Origin: Anisodus tanguticus
Taxonomy: Eukaryota; Streptophyta; Magnoliopsida; Solanales; Solanaceae
Assembly: GCA_034509755.1 (NCBI GenBank)
Contig: CM067555.1
Span: 25,432,142-25,496,141, forward strand
Direction: 5' to 3'
DNA length: 64,000 bases
Shown here: positions 12,808 through 25,400 of the stretch, one piece after another
Position numbering within the stretch: the stretch's first letter is position 1
Layout of the letters: each line of letters opens with the position of its first letter
Translations under genes and position numbers: made by a program
The notes under the pieces: model-generated
What the model was told of the DNA's origin: nothing
The model's database searches: none
What the model saw: the letters and a program-made list of their open reading frames with translations, nothing else

Positions 12808-12821
12808 GGTGTGTTGTGTGT
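12808..12821 (+). repeat. TG-rich microsatellite, one per unit
   Basis: The segment before GAGACCCGAAC is a short TG run that varies between units. The commonest form is GGTGTGTTGTGTGTGAG. Pure runs GGTGTGTGTGTGTGAG occur often in zone 4, and GGTGTGTGGTGTGTGAG accompanies many B units in zone 5. One unit near 58250 is shortened to GAGGTGTGTGAG. These are typical slippage variants. Confidence 0.85.
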
Positions 12822-15800
12822 GAGACCCGAACGAAGAAATGATTTGACATGGTATTAGGAGAACGAAGTGTTATAGGAGTGATTTAAGGAATCGCAAATT
12901 AGAAACTACGCTGAAGATTCAATAATCTAACACAAGGTCTAACTTCAAACGAGCACAGCCCACAGCCCTCAAGATATAAAATGTTAGAATTTAAGTTTGG
13001 TGCAGTGTCACACTTTTTTATACTATCGAGATAACATTGACATGCTTGTAGCAGATTAAAAGCCAACATTCTTCAATTTTTTTTATTTGTGTCGTAAGAA
13101 AGATAAACACTATTTCCCCCTTTTTCCTCTCTATCTCTCTCCTTCAAACCCTCCGTCTTTTCCTCTCTCTTAAACAACCCATCCCTTTTTTCTCTCCTTG
13201 ATTTCGTCTGCCACCTTGCCTATTTTTCTCCTCCTCCTACACACACATACATGAAGACCTTGAATGGAACCCATTGCAAAGTTTCATAATCAATTCGACT
13301 TAAAAGAGTAGTAAAGATAAATCGAGGTGTGTTGTGTGTGAGACCCGAACGAAGAAATGATTTGACATGGTATTAGGAGAACGAAGTGTTATAGGAGTGA
13401 TTTAAGGAATCGCAAATTAGAAACTACGCTGAAGATTCAATAATCTAACACAAGGTCTAACTTCAAACGAGCACACCCTCAAGATATAAAATGTTAGAAT
13501 TTAAGTTTGGTGCAGTGTCACACTTTTTTATACTATCGAGATAACATTGACATGCTTTGTAGCAGATTAAAAGCCAACATTCTTCAATTTTTTTTATTTG
13601 TGTCGTAAGAAAGATAAACACTATTTCCCCCTTTTTCCTCTCTATCTCTCTCCTTCAAACCCTCCGTCTTTTCCTCTCTCTTAAAGAACCCATCCCTTTT
13701 TTCTCTCCTTGATTTCGTCTGCCACCTTGCCTATTTTTCTCCTCCTCCTACACACATACATGAAGACCTTGAATGGAACCCATTGCAAAGTTTCATAATC
13801 AATTCTGACTTAAAAGAGTAGTAAAGATAAATCTGAGGTGTGTTGTGTGTGAGACCCGAACGAAGAAATGATTTGACATGGTATTAGGAGAACGAAGTGT
13901 TATAGGAGTGATTTAAGGAATCGCAAATTAGAAACTACGCAGAAGATTCAATAATCTAACACAAGGTCTAACTTAAACGAGCACAACCCTCAAGATATAA
14001 AATGTTAGAATTTAAGTTTGGTGCAGTGTCACACTTTTTTATACTATCAGATAACATTGACATGCTTGTAGCAGATTAAAAGCCAACATTCTTCAATTTT
14101 TTTTTTTTTTTTGTGTCGTAAGAAAGATAAACACTATTTCCCCCTTTTTCCTCTCTATCTCTCTCCTTCAAACCCTCCGTCTTTTCCTCTCTCTTAAACA
14201 ACCCATCCCTTTTTTCTCTCCTTGATTTCGTCTGCCACCTTGCCTATTTTTCTCCTCCTCCTACACACACACATGAAGACCTTGAATGGAACCCATTGCA
14301 AAGTTTCATAATCAATTCTGACTTAAAAGAGTAGTAAAGATAAATCTGAGGTGTGTTGTGTGTGAGACCCGAACGAAGAAATGATTTGACATGGTATTAG
14401 GAGAACGAAGTGTTATAGGAGTGATTTAAGGAATCGCAAATTAGAAACTACGCAGAAGATTCAATAATCTAACACAAGGCAAACTTCAAACGAGCACAAC
14501 CCTCAAGATATAAAATGTTAGAATTTAAGTTTGGTGCAGTGTCACACTTTTTTATACTATCAGATAACATTGACATGCTGTAGCAGATTAAAAGCCAACA
14601 TTCTTCAATTTTTTTTATTTGTGTCGTAAGAAAGATAAACACTATTTCCCCCTTTTTCCTCTCTATCTCTCTCCTTCAAACCCTCCGTCTTTTCCTCTCT
14701 CTTAAACAACCCATCCCTTTTTTCTCTCCTTGATTTCGTCTGCCACCTTGCCTATTTTTCTCCTCCTCCTACACACATACATGAAGACCTTGAATGGAAC
14801 CCATTGCAAAGTTTCATAATCAATTCTGACTTAAAAGAGTAGTAAAGATAAATCTGAGGTGTGTGTGTGTGTGAGACCCGAACGAAGAAATGATTTGACA
14901 TGGTATTAGGAGAACGAAGTGTTATAGGAGTGATTTAAGGAATCGCAAATTAGAAACTACGCTGAAGAGATTCAATAATCTACACAAGGTCTAACTTCAA
15001 ACGAGCACAACCCTCAAGATATAAAATGTTAGAATTTAAGTTTGGTGCGGTGTCACACTTTTTTATACTATCGAGATAACATTGACATGCTTGTAGCAGA
15101 TTAAAAGCCAACATTCTTCAATTTTTTTTATTTGTGTCGTAAGAAAGATAAACACTATTTCCCCCTTTTTCCTCTCTATCTCTCTCCTTCAAACCCTCCG
15201 TCTTTTCCTCTCTCTTAAACAACCCATCCCTTTTTTCTCTCCTTGATTTCGTCTGCCACCTTGCCTATTTTTCTCCTCCTCCTACACACATACATGAAGA
15301 CCTTGAATGGAACCCATTGCAAAGTTTCATAATCAATTCTGACTTAAAAGAGTAGTAAAGATAAATCGAGGTGTGTGTGTGTGTGAGACCCAAACGAAGA
15401 AATGATTTGACATGGTATTAGGAGAACGAAGTGTTATAGGAGTGATTTAAGGAATCGCAAATTAGAAACTACGCTGAAGATTTCAATAATCTAACACAAG
15501 GTCTAACTTCAAACGAGCACAACCCTCAAGATATAAAATGTTAGAATTTAAGTTTGGTGCAGTGTCACACTTTTTTATACTATCAGATAACATTGACATG
15601 CTGTAGCAGATTAAAAGCCAACATTCTTCAATTTTTTTTATTTGTGTCGTAAGAAAGATAAACACTATTTCCCCCTTTTTCCTCTCTATCTCTCTCCTTC
15701 AAACCCTCCGTCTTTTCCTCTCTCTTAAACAACCCATCCCTTTTTTCTCTCCTTGATTTCGTCTGCCACCTTGCCTATTTTTTCCTCCTCCTCCACACAC

Positions 15801-18800
15801 ATGAAGAAGACCTTGAATGGAACCCATTGCAATGTTTCATAATCAATTCTGACTTAAAAGAGTAGTAAAGATAAATCTGAGGTGTGTTGTGTGTGAGACC
15901 CGAACGAAGAAATGATTTGACATGGTATTAGGAGAACGAAGTGTTATAGGAGTGATTTAAGGAATCGCAAATTAGAAACTACGCAGAAGATTCAATAATC
16001 TAACACAAGGTCTAACTTCAAACGAGCACAACCCTCAAGATATAAAATGTTAGAATTTAAGTTTGGTGCAGTGTCACACTTTTTTATACTATCAGATAAC
16101 ATTGACATGCTGTAGCAGATTAAAAGCCAACATTCTTCAATTTTTTTTTTTTTTGTGTCGTAAGAAAGATAAACACTATTTCCCCCTTTTTCCTCTCTAT
16201 CTCTCTCCTTTAAACCCTCCGTCTTTTCCTCTCTCTTAAACAACCCATCCCTTTTTTCTCTCCTTGATTTCGTCTGGCCACCTTGCCTATTTTTCTCCTC
16301 CTCCTACACACATGCATGAAGACCTTGAATGGAACCCATTGCAAAGTTTCATAATCAATTCTGACTTAAAAGAGTAGTAAAGATAAATCTGAGGTGTGTT
16401 GTGTGTGAGACCCGAACAAAAAATGATTTGACATGGTATTAGGAGAACGAAGTGTTATAGGAGTGATTTAAGGAATCGCAATTAGAAACTACGCTGAAGA
16501 TTCAATAATCTAACACAAGGTCTAACTTCAAACGAGCACAACCCTCAAGATATAAAATGTTAGAATTTAAGTTTGGTGCAGTGTCACACTTTTTTATACT
16601 ATCAGATAACATTGACATGCTGTAGTAGATTAAAAGCCAACATTCTTCAATTTTTTTTATTTGTGTCGTAAGAAAGATAAACACTATTTCCCCCTTTTTC
16701 CTCTCTATCTCTCTCCTTCAAACCCTCCGTCTTTTCCTCTCTCTTAAACAACCCATCCCTTTTTTCTCTCCTTGATTTCGTCTGCCACCTTGCCTATTTT
16801 TCTCCTCCTCCTACACACATACATGAAGACCTTGAATGGAACCCATTGCAAAGTTTCATAATCAATTCTGACTTAAAAGAGTAGTAAAGATAAATCTGAG
16901 GTGTGTTGTGTGTGAGACCCGAACGAAGAAATGATTTGACATGGTATTAGGAGAACGAAGTGTTATAGGAGTGATTTAAGGATCGCAAATTAGAAACTAC
17001 GCTGAAGATTCAATAATCTAACACAAGGTCTAACTTCAAACGAGCACAACCCTCAAGATATAAAATGTTAGAATTTAAGTTTGGTGCAGTGTCACACTTT
17101 TTTATACTATCGAGATAACATTGACATGCTTGTAGCAGATTAAAAGCCAACATTCTTCAATTTTTTTTTTTGTGTCGTAAGAAAGATAAACACTATTTCC
17201 CCCTTTTTCCTCTCTATCTCTCTCCTTCAAACCCTCCGTCTTTTCCTCTCTCTTAAACAACCCATCCCTTTTTTCTCTCCTTGATTTCGTCTCGCCACCT
17301 TGCCTATTTTTCTCCTCCTCCTACACACATACATGAAGACCTTGAATGGAACCCATTGCAAAGTTTCATAATCAATTCTGACTTAAAAGAGTAGTAAAGA
17401 TAAATCTGAGGTGTGTTGTGTGTGAGACCCGAACGAAGAAATGATTTGACATGGTATTAGGAGAACGAAGTGTTATAGGAGTGATTTAAGGAATCGCAAA
17501 TTAGAAACTACGCTGAAGATTCAATAATCTAACACAAGGTCTAACTTCAAACGAGCACAACCCTCAAGATATAAAATGTTAGAATTTAAGTTTGGTGCAG
17601 TGTCACACTTTTTTATACTATCAGATAACATTGACATGCTGTAGCAGATTAAAAGACAACATTCTTCAATTTTTTTTATTTGTGTCGTAAGAAAGATAAA
17701 CACTATTCCCCCCTTTTCCTCTCTATCTCTCTCCTTTAAACCCTCCGTCTTTTCCTCTCTCTTAAAAAAACCCATCCCTTTTTTCTCTCCTTGATTTCGT
17801 CTGCCACCTTGCCTATTTTTCTCCTCCTCCTACACACATACATGAAGACCTTGAATGGAACCCATTGCAAAGTTTCATAATCAATTCTGACTTAAAAGAG
17901 TAGTAAAGATAAATCGAGGGTGTGTGTGTGTGTGAGACCCGAACGAAGAAATGATTTGACATGGTATTAGGAGAACGAAGTGTTATAGGAGTGATTTAAG
18001 GAATCGCAAATTAGAAACTACGCTGAAGATTCAATAATCTAACACAAGGTCTAACTTCAAACGAGCACAACCCTCAAGATATAAAATGTTAGAATTTAAG
18101 TTTGGTGCAGTGTCACACTTTTTTATACTATCAGATAACATTGACATGCTTGTAGCAGATTAAAAGCCAACATTCTTCAATTTTTTTTATTTGTGTCGTA
18201 AGAAAGATAAACACTATTTCCCCCTTTTTCCTCTCTATCTCTCTCCTTCAAACCCTCCGTCTTTTCCTCTCTCTTAAACAACCCATCCCTTTTTTCTCTC
18301 CTTGATTTCGTCTCGCCACCTTGCCTATTTTTCTCCTCCTCCTACACACATACATGAAGACCTTGAATGGAACCCATTGCAAAGTTTCATAATCAATTCT
18401 GACTTAAAAGAGTAATAAAGATAAATCTGAGGTGTGTGTTGTGTGAGACCCGAACGAAGAAATGATTTGACATGGTATTAGGAGAACGAAGTGTTATAGG
18501 AGTGATTTAAGGAATCGCAAATTAGAAACTACGCTGAAGATTCAATAATCTAACACAAGGTCTAACTTCAAACGAGCACAACCCTCAAGATATAAAATGT
18601 TAGAATTTAAGTTTGGTGCAGTGTCACACTTTTTTATACTATCAGATAACATTGACATGCTGTAGCAGATTAAAAGCCAACATTCTTCAATTTTTTTTAT
18701 TTGTGTCGTAAGAAAGATAAACACTATTTCCCCCTTTTTCCTCTCTATCTCTCTCTCTTCAAACCCTCCGTCTTTTCCTCTCTCTTAAACAACCCATCCC

Positions 18801-19489
18801 TTTTTTCTCTCCTTGATTTCGTCTCGCCACCTTGCCTATTTTTCTCCTCCTCCTACACACATACATGAAGACCTTGAATGGAACCCATTGCAAAGTTTCA
18901 TAATCAATTCGACTTAAAAGAGTAGTAAAGATAAATCGAGGTGTGTGTGTGTGAGACCCGAACGAAGAAATGATTTGACATGGTATTAGGAGAACGAAGT
19001 GTTATAGGAGTGATTTAAGGAATCGCAAATTAGAAACTACGCTGAAGATTCAATAATCTAACACAAGGTCTAACTTCAAACGAGCACAACCCTCAAGATA
19101 TAAAATGTTAGAATTTAAGTTTGGTGCGTGTCACACTTTTTTATACTATCGAGATAACATTGACATGCTTTGTAGCAGATTAAAAGCCAACATTCTTCAA
19201 TTTTTTTTTTATTTGTGTCGTAAGAAAGATAAACACTATTTCCCCCTTTTTCCTCTCTATCTCTCTCCTTCAAACCCTCCGTCTTTTCCTCTCTCTTAAA
19301 CAACCCATCCCTTTTTTCTCTCCTTGATTTCGTCTCGCCACCTTGCCTATTTTTCTCCTCCTCCTACACACATACATGAAGACCTTGAATGGAACCCATT
19401 GCAAAGTTTCATAATCAATTCTGACTTAAAAGAGTAGTAAAGATAAATCTGAGGTGTGTTGTGTGTGAGACCCGAACGAAGAAATGATT

Positions 19490-22400
19490 TGACATGGTAT
19501 TAGGAGAACGAAGTGTTATAGGAGTGATTTAAGGAATCGCAAATTAGAAACTACGCTGAAGATTCAATAATCTAACACAAGGTCTAACTTCAAACGAGCA
19601 CAACCCTCAAGATATAAAATGTTAGAATTTAAGTTTGGTGCAGTGTCACACTTTTTTATACTATCAGATAACATTGACATGCTGTAGCAGATTAAAAGCC
19701 AACATTCTTCAATTTTTTTTTTTTGTGTCGTAAGAAAGATAAACACTATTTCCCCCTTTTTCCTCTCTATCTCTCTCCTTCAAACCCTCCGTCTTTTCCT
19801 CTCTCTTAAAGAACCCATCCCTTTTTTCTCTCCTTGATTTCATCTGCCACCTTGCCTATTTTTCTCCTCCTCCTACACACATACATGAAGACCTTGAATG
19901 GAACCCATTGCAAAGTTTCATAATCAATTCTGACTTAAAAGAGTAGTAAAGATAAATCTGAGGTGTGTTGTGTGTGAGACCCGAACGAAAGAAATGATTT
20001 GACATGGTATTAGGAGAACGAAGTGTTATAGGAGTGATTTAAGGAATCGCAAATTAGAAACTACGCTGAAGATTCAATAATCTAACACAAGGTCTAACTT
20101 CAAACGAGCACAACCCTCAAGATATAAAATGTTAGAATTTAAGTTTGGTGCAGTGTCACACTTTTTTATACTATCAGATAACATTGACATGCATGTAGCA
20201 GATTAAAAGCCAACATTCTTCAATTTTTTTTTTATTTGTGTCGTAAGAAAGATAAACACTATTTCCCCCTTTTTCCTCTCTATCTCTCTCCTTCAAACCC
20301 TCCGTCTTTTCCTCTCTCTTAAACAACCCATCCCTTTTTTCTCTCCTTGATTTCGTCTGCCACCTTGCCTATTTTTCTCCTCCTCCTACACACATACATG
20401 AAGACCTTGAATGGAACCCATTGCAAAGTTTCATAATCAATTCTGACTTAAAAGAGTAGTAAAGATAAATCTGAGGTGTGTTGTGTGTGAGACCCGAACG
20501 AAGAAATGATTTGACATGGTATTAGGAGAACGAAGTGTTATAGGAGTGATTTAAGGAATCGCAAATTAGAAACTACGCTGAAGATTCAATAATCTAACAC
20601 AAGGTCTAACTTCAAACGAGCACAACCCTCAAGATATAAAATGTTAGAATTTAAGTTTGGTGCGTGTCACACTTTTTTATACTATCAGATAACATTGACA
20701 TGCTGTAGCAGATTAAAAGCCAACATTCTTCAATTTTTTTTATTTGTGTCGTAAGAAAGATAAACACTATTTCCCCCTTTTTCCTCTCTATCTCTCTCTT
20801 TTAAAACCCTCCGTCTTTTCCTCTCTCTTAAAGAACCCATCCCTTTTTTCTCTCCTTGATTTCATCTGCCACCTTGCCTATTTTTCTCCTCCTCCTACAC
20901 ACATACATGAAGACCTTGAATGGAACCCATTGCAAAGTTTCATAATCAATTCTGACTTAAAAGAGTAGTAAAGATAAATCGAGGGTGTTGTGTGTGAGAC
21001 CCGAACGAAGAAATGATTTGACATGGTATTAGGAGAACGAAGTGTTATAGGAGTGATTTAAGGAATCGCAAATTAGAAACTACGCTGAAGATTCAATAAT
21101 CTAACACAAGGTCTAACTTCAAACGAGCACAACCCTCAAGATATAAAATGTTAGAATTTAAGTTTGGTGCAGTGTCACACTTTTTTATACTATCAGATAA
21201 CATTGACATGCTGTAGCAGATTAAAAGCCAACATTCTTCAATTTTTTTTATTTGTGTCGTAAGAAAGATAAACACTATTTCCCCCTTTTTCCTCTCTATC
21301 TCTCTCCTTTAAACCCTCCGTCTTTTCCTCTCTCTTAAAGAACCCATCCCTTTTTTCTCTCCTTGATTTCGTCTCCACCTTGCCTATTTTTCTCCTCCTC
21401 CTACACACATACATGAAGACCTTGAATGGAACCCATTGCAAAGTTTCATAATCAATTCTGACTTAAAAGAGTAGAGTAGTAAAGATAAATCTGAGGTGTG
21501 TTGTGTGTGAGACCCGAACGAAGAAATGATTTGACATGGTATTAGGAGAACGAAGTGTTATAGGAGTGATTTAAGGAATCGCAAATTAGAAACTACGCTG
21601 AAGATTCAATAATCTAACACAAGGTCTAACTTCAAACGAGCACAACCCTCAAGATATAAAATGTTAGAATTTAAGTTTGGTGCAGTGTCACACTTTTTTA
21701 TACTATCAGATAACATTGACATGCTTTGTAGCGATTAAAAGCCAACATTCTTCAATTTTTTTTATTTGTGTCGTAAGAAAGATAAACACTATTTCCCCCT
21801 TTTTCCTCTCTATCTCTCTCCTTCAAACCCTCCGTCTTTTCCTCTCTCTTAAAGAACCCATCCCTTTTTTCTCTCCTTGATTTCGTCTGCCACCTTGCCT
21901 ATTTTTCTCCTCCTCCTACACACATACATGAAGACCTTGAATGGAACCCATTGCAAAGTTTCATAATCAATTCTGACTTAAAAGAGTAGTAAAGATAAAT
22001 CTGAGGTGTGTTGTGTGTGAGACCCGAACGAAGAAATGATTTGACATGGTATTAGGAGAACGAAGTGTTATAGGAGTGATTTAAGGAATCGCAAATTAGA
22101 AACTACGCTGAAGATTCAATAATCTAACACAAGGTCTAACTTCAAACGAGCACAACCCTCAAGATATAAAATGTTAGAATTTAAGTTTGGTGCAGTGTCA
22201 CACTTTTTTATACTATCATATAACATTGACATGCTGTAGCAGATTAAAAGCCAACATTCTTCAATTTTTTTTATTTGTGTCGTAAGAAAGATAAACACTA
22301 TTTCCCCCTTTTTCCTCTCTATCTCTCTCCTTCAAACCCTCCGTCTTTTCCTCTCTCTTAAAGAACCCATCCCTTTTTTCTCTCCTTGATTTCGTCTGCC

Positions 22401-25400
22401 ACCTTGCCTATTTTTCTCCTCCTCCTACACACATACATGAAGACCTTGAATGGAACCCATTGCAAAGTTTCATAATCAATTCGACTTAAAAGAGTAGTAA
22501 AGATAAATCGAGGTGTGTTGTGTGTGAGACCCGAACGAAGAAATGATTTGACATGGTATTAGGAGAACGAAGTGTTATAGGAGTGATTTAAGGAATCGCA
22601 AATTAGAAACTACGCTGAAGATTCAATAATCTAACACAAGGTCTAACTTCAAACGAGCACAACCCTCAAGATATAAAATGTTAGAATTTAAGTTTGGTGC
22701 GTGTGTCACACTTTTTTATACTATCGATAACATTGACATGCTGTAGCAGCGATTAAAAGCCAACATTCTTCAATTTTTTTTATTTGTGTCGTAAGAAAGA
22801 TAAACACTATTTCCCCCTTTTTCCTCTCTATCTCTCTCTCTTCAAACCCTCCGTCTTTTCCTCTCTCTTAAAGAACCCATCCCTTTTTTCTCTCCTTGAT
22901 TTCGTCTCGCCACCTTGCCTATTTTTCTCCTCCTCCTACACACATACATGAAGACCTTGAATGGAACCCATTGCAAAGTTTCATAATCAATTCGACTTAA
23001 AAGAGTAGTAAAGATAAATCGAGGTGTGTTGTGTGTGAGACCCGAACGAAGAAATGATTTGACATGGTATTAGGAGAACGAAGTGTTATAGGAGTGATTT
23101 AAGGAATCGCAAATTAGAAACTACGCTGAAGATTCAATAATCTAACACAAGGTCTAACTTCAAACGAGCACAACCCTCAAGATATAAAATGTTAGAATTT
23201 AAGTTTGGTGCAGTGTCACACTTTTTTATACTATCAGATAACATTGACATGCTGTAGCATTAAAAGCCAACATTCTTCAATTTTTTTTATTTGTGTCGTA
23301 AGAAAGATAAACACTATTTCCCCCTTTTTCCTCTCTATCTCTCTCCTTTAAACCCTCCGTCTTTTCCTCTCTCTTAAAGAACCCATCCCTTTTTTCTCTC
23401 CTTGATTTCGTCTGCCACCTTGCCTATTTTTCTCCTCCTCCTACACACATACATGAAGACCTTGAATGGAACCCATTGCAAAGTTTCATAATCAATTCGA
23501 CTTAAAAGAGTAGTAAAGATAAATCTGAGGTGTGTTGTGTGTGAGACCCGAACGAAGAAATGATTTGACATGGTATTAGGAGAACGAAGTGTTATAGGAG
23601 TGATTTAAGGAATCGCAAATTAGAAACTACGCTGAAGATTCAATAATCTAACACAAGGTCTAACTTCAAACGAGCACAACCCTCAAGATATAAAATGTTA
23701 GAATTTAAGTTTGGTGCAGTGTCACACTTTTTTATACTATCATATAACATTGACATGCAGAAGTAGCATTAAAAGCCAACATTCTTCAATTTTTTTTATT
23801 TGTGTCGTAAGAAAGATAAACACTATTTCCCCCTTTTTCCTCTCTATCTCTCTCTCTTCAAACCCTCCGTCTTTTCCTCTCTCTTAAAGAACCCATCCCT
23901 TTTTTCTCTCCTTGATTTCATCTGCCACCTTGCCTATTTTTCTCCTCCTCCTACACACATACATGAAGACCTTGAATGGAACCCATTGCAAAGTTTCATA
24001 ATCAATTCTGACTTAAAAGAGTAGTAAAGATAAATCGAGGTGTGTTGTGTGTGAGACCCGAACGAAGAAATGATTTGACATGGTATTAGGAGAACGAAGT
24101 GTTATAGGAGTGATTTAAGGAATCGCAAATTAGAAACTACGCTGAAGATTCAATAATCTAACACAAGGTCTAACTTCAAACGAGCACAACCCTCAAGATA
24201 TAAAATGTTAGAATTTAAGTTTGGTGCAATGTCACACTTTTTTATACTATCAGATAACATTGACATGCTGTAGCAGATTAAAAGCCAACATTCTTCAATT
24301 TTTTTTATTTGTGTCGTAAGAAAGATAAACACTATTTCCCCCTTTTTCCTCTCTATCTCTCTCCTTCAAACCCTCCGTCTTTTCCTCTCTCTTAAAGAAC
24401 CCATCCCTTTTTTCTCTCCTTGATTTCGTCTACCACCTTGCCTATTTTTCTCCTCCTCCTACACACATACATGAAGACCTTGAATGGAACCCATTGCAAA
24501 GTTTCATAATCAATTCTGACTTAAAAGAGTAGTAAAGATAAATCCGAGGTGTGTTGTGTGTGAGACCCGAACGAAGAAATGATTTGACATGGTATTAGGA
24601 GAACGAAGTGTTATAGGAGTGATTTAAGGAATCGCAAATTAGAAACTACGCTGAAGATTCAATAATCTAACACAAGGTCTAACTTCAAACGAGCACAACC
24701 CTCAAGATATAAAATGTTAGAATTTAAGTTTGGTGCAGTGTCACACTTTTTTATACTATCATATAACATTGACATGCTGTAGCAGATTAAAAGCCAACAT
24801 TCTTCAATTTTTTTTATTTGTGTCGTAAGAAAGATAAACACTATTTCCCCCTTTTTCCTCTCTATCTCTCTCCTTCAAACCCTCCGTCTTTTCCTCTCTC
24901 TTAAAGAACCCATCCCTTTTTTCTCTCCTTGATTTCGTCTGCCACCTTGCCTATTTTTCTCCTCCTCCTACACACATACATGAAGACCTTGAATGGAACC
25001 CATTGCAAAGTTTCATAATCAATTCGACTTAAAAGAGTAGTAAAGATAAATCGAGGTGTGTTGTGTGTGAGACCCGAACGAAGAAATGATTTGACATGGT
25101 ATTAGGAGAACGAAGTGTTATAGGAGTGATTTAAGGAATCGCAAATTAGAAACTACGCTGAAGATTCAATAATCTAACACAAGGTCTAACTTCAAACGAG
25201 CACAACCCTCAAGATATAAAATGTTAGAATTTAAGTTTGGTGCAGTGTCACACTTTTTTATACTATCATATAACATTGACATGCTGTAGCAGATTAAAAG
25301 CCAACATTCTTCAATTTTTTTTATTTGTGTCGTAAGAAAGATAAACACTATTTCCCCCTTTTTCCTCTCTATCTCTCTCCTTCAAACCCTCCGTCTTTTC

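Larger units (their letters stand above)
11825..12844 (+). repeat. Two adjacent identical units
   Basis: Units 11825-12334 and 12335-12844 match at all 510 positions on line-by-line comparison. Perfect 510-bp periodicity extends from about 11515, after a hotspot difference, to about 12955, where a 7-bp duplication (GCACAGCCCACAGCCC) breaks it. This is the longest perfectly periodic stretch I checked. Confidence 0.9.
12335..12844 (+). repeat. Representative satellite unit (510 bp)
   Basis: I use this unit as reference because it is identical to its left neighbour (11825-12334) and carries no private change. Layout: PBS-like motif 12340-12351; conserved AT-rich block to about 12457; TATAAAA 12458-12464; dyad 12487-12497; hotspots at about 12509-12513 and 12526-12537; T-run about 12558-12570; pyrimidine tract 12592-12720; hairpin 12740-12759; hotspots near 12776 and 12803; TG run 12808-12821; then GAGACCCGAACGAAG leading into the next unit. 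It holds no open frame longer than a few tens of codons on the + strand. Confidence 0.95.
4631..19489 (+). repeat. Zone 2: GACCCGAACG / CTTAAACAAC units
   Basis: Unit starts: 4631, 5142, 5659, 6170, 6681, 7195, 7705, 8218, 8749, 9268, 9779, 10288, 10801, 11310, 11825, 12335, 12845, 13363, 13874, 14387, 14896, 15408, 15918, 16429, 16937, 17447, 17957, 18468, 18976. Typical forms are GGTGCAGTGTCACAC, CTATCAGATAAC or CTATCGAGATAAC, ATGCTGTAGCAGATT, TCTGCCACC and CTTAAACAAC. Exceptions include CTTAAAGAAC at about 13681, CTTAAAAAAAC at about 9075 and 17761, and one leftover GACCGAACG at about 7173. TCTCGCCACC first appears at about 17291 and becomes frequent to the right. Confidence 0.8.

Noticed and set aside
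12335..12844. Telomere-type repeats (TTTAGGG) inside the unit
   Set aside because: No run of TTTAGGG or its complement is present; ATTTAAGG and TATTAGG are single unrelated matches.
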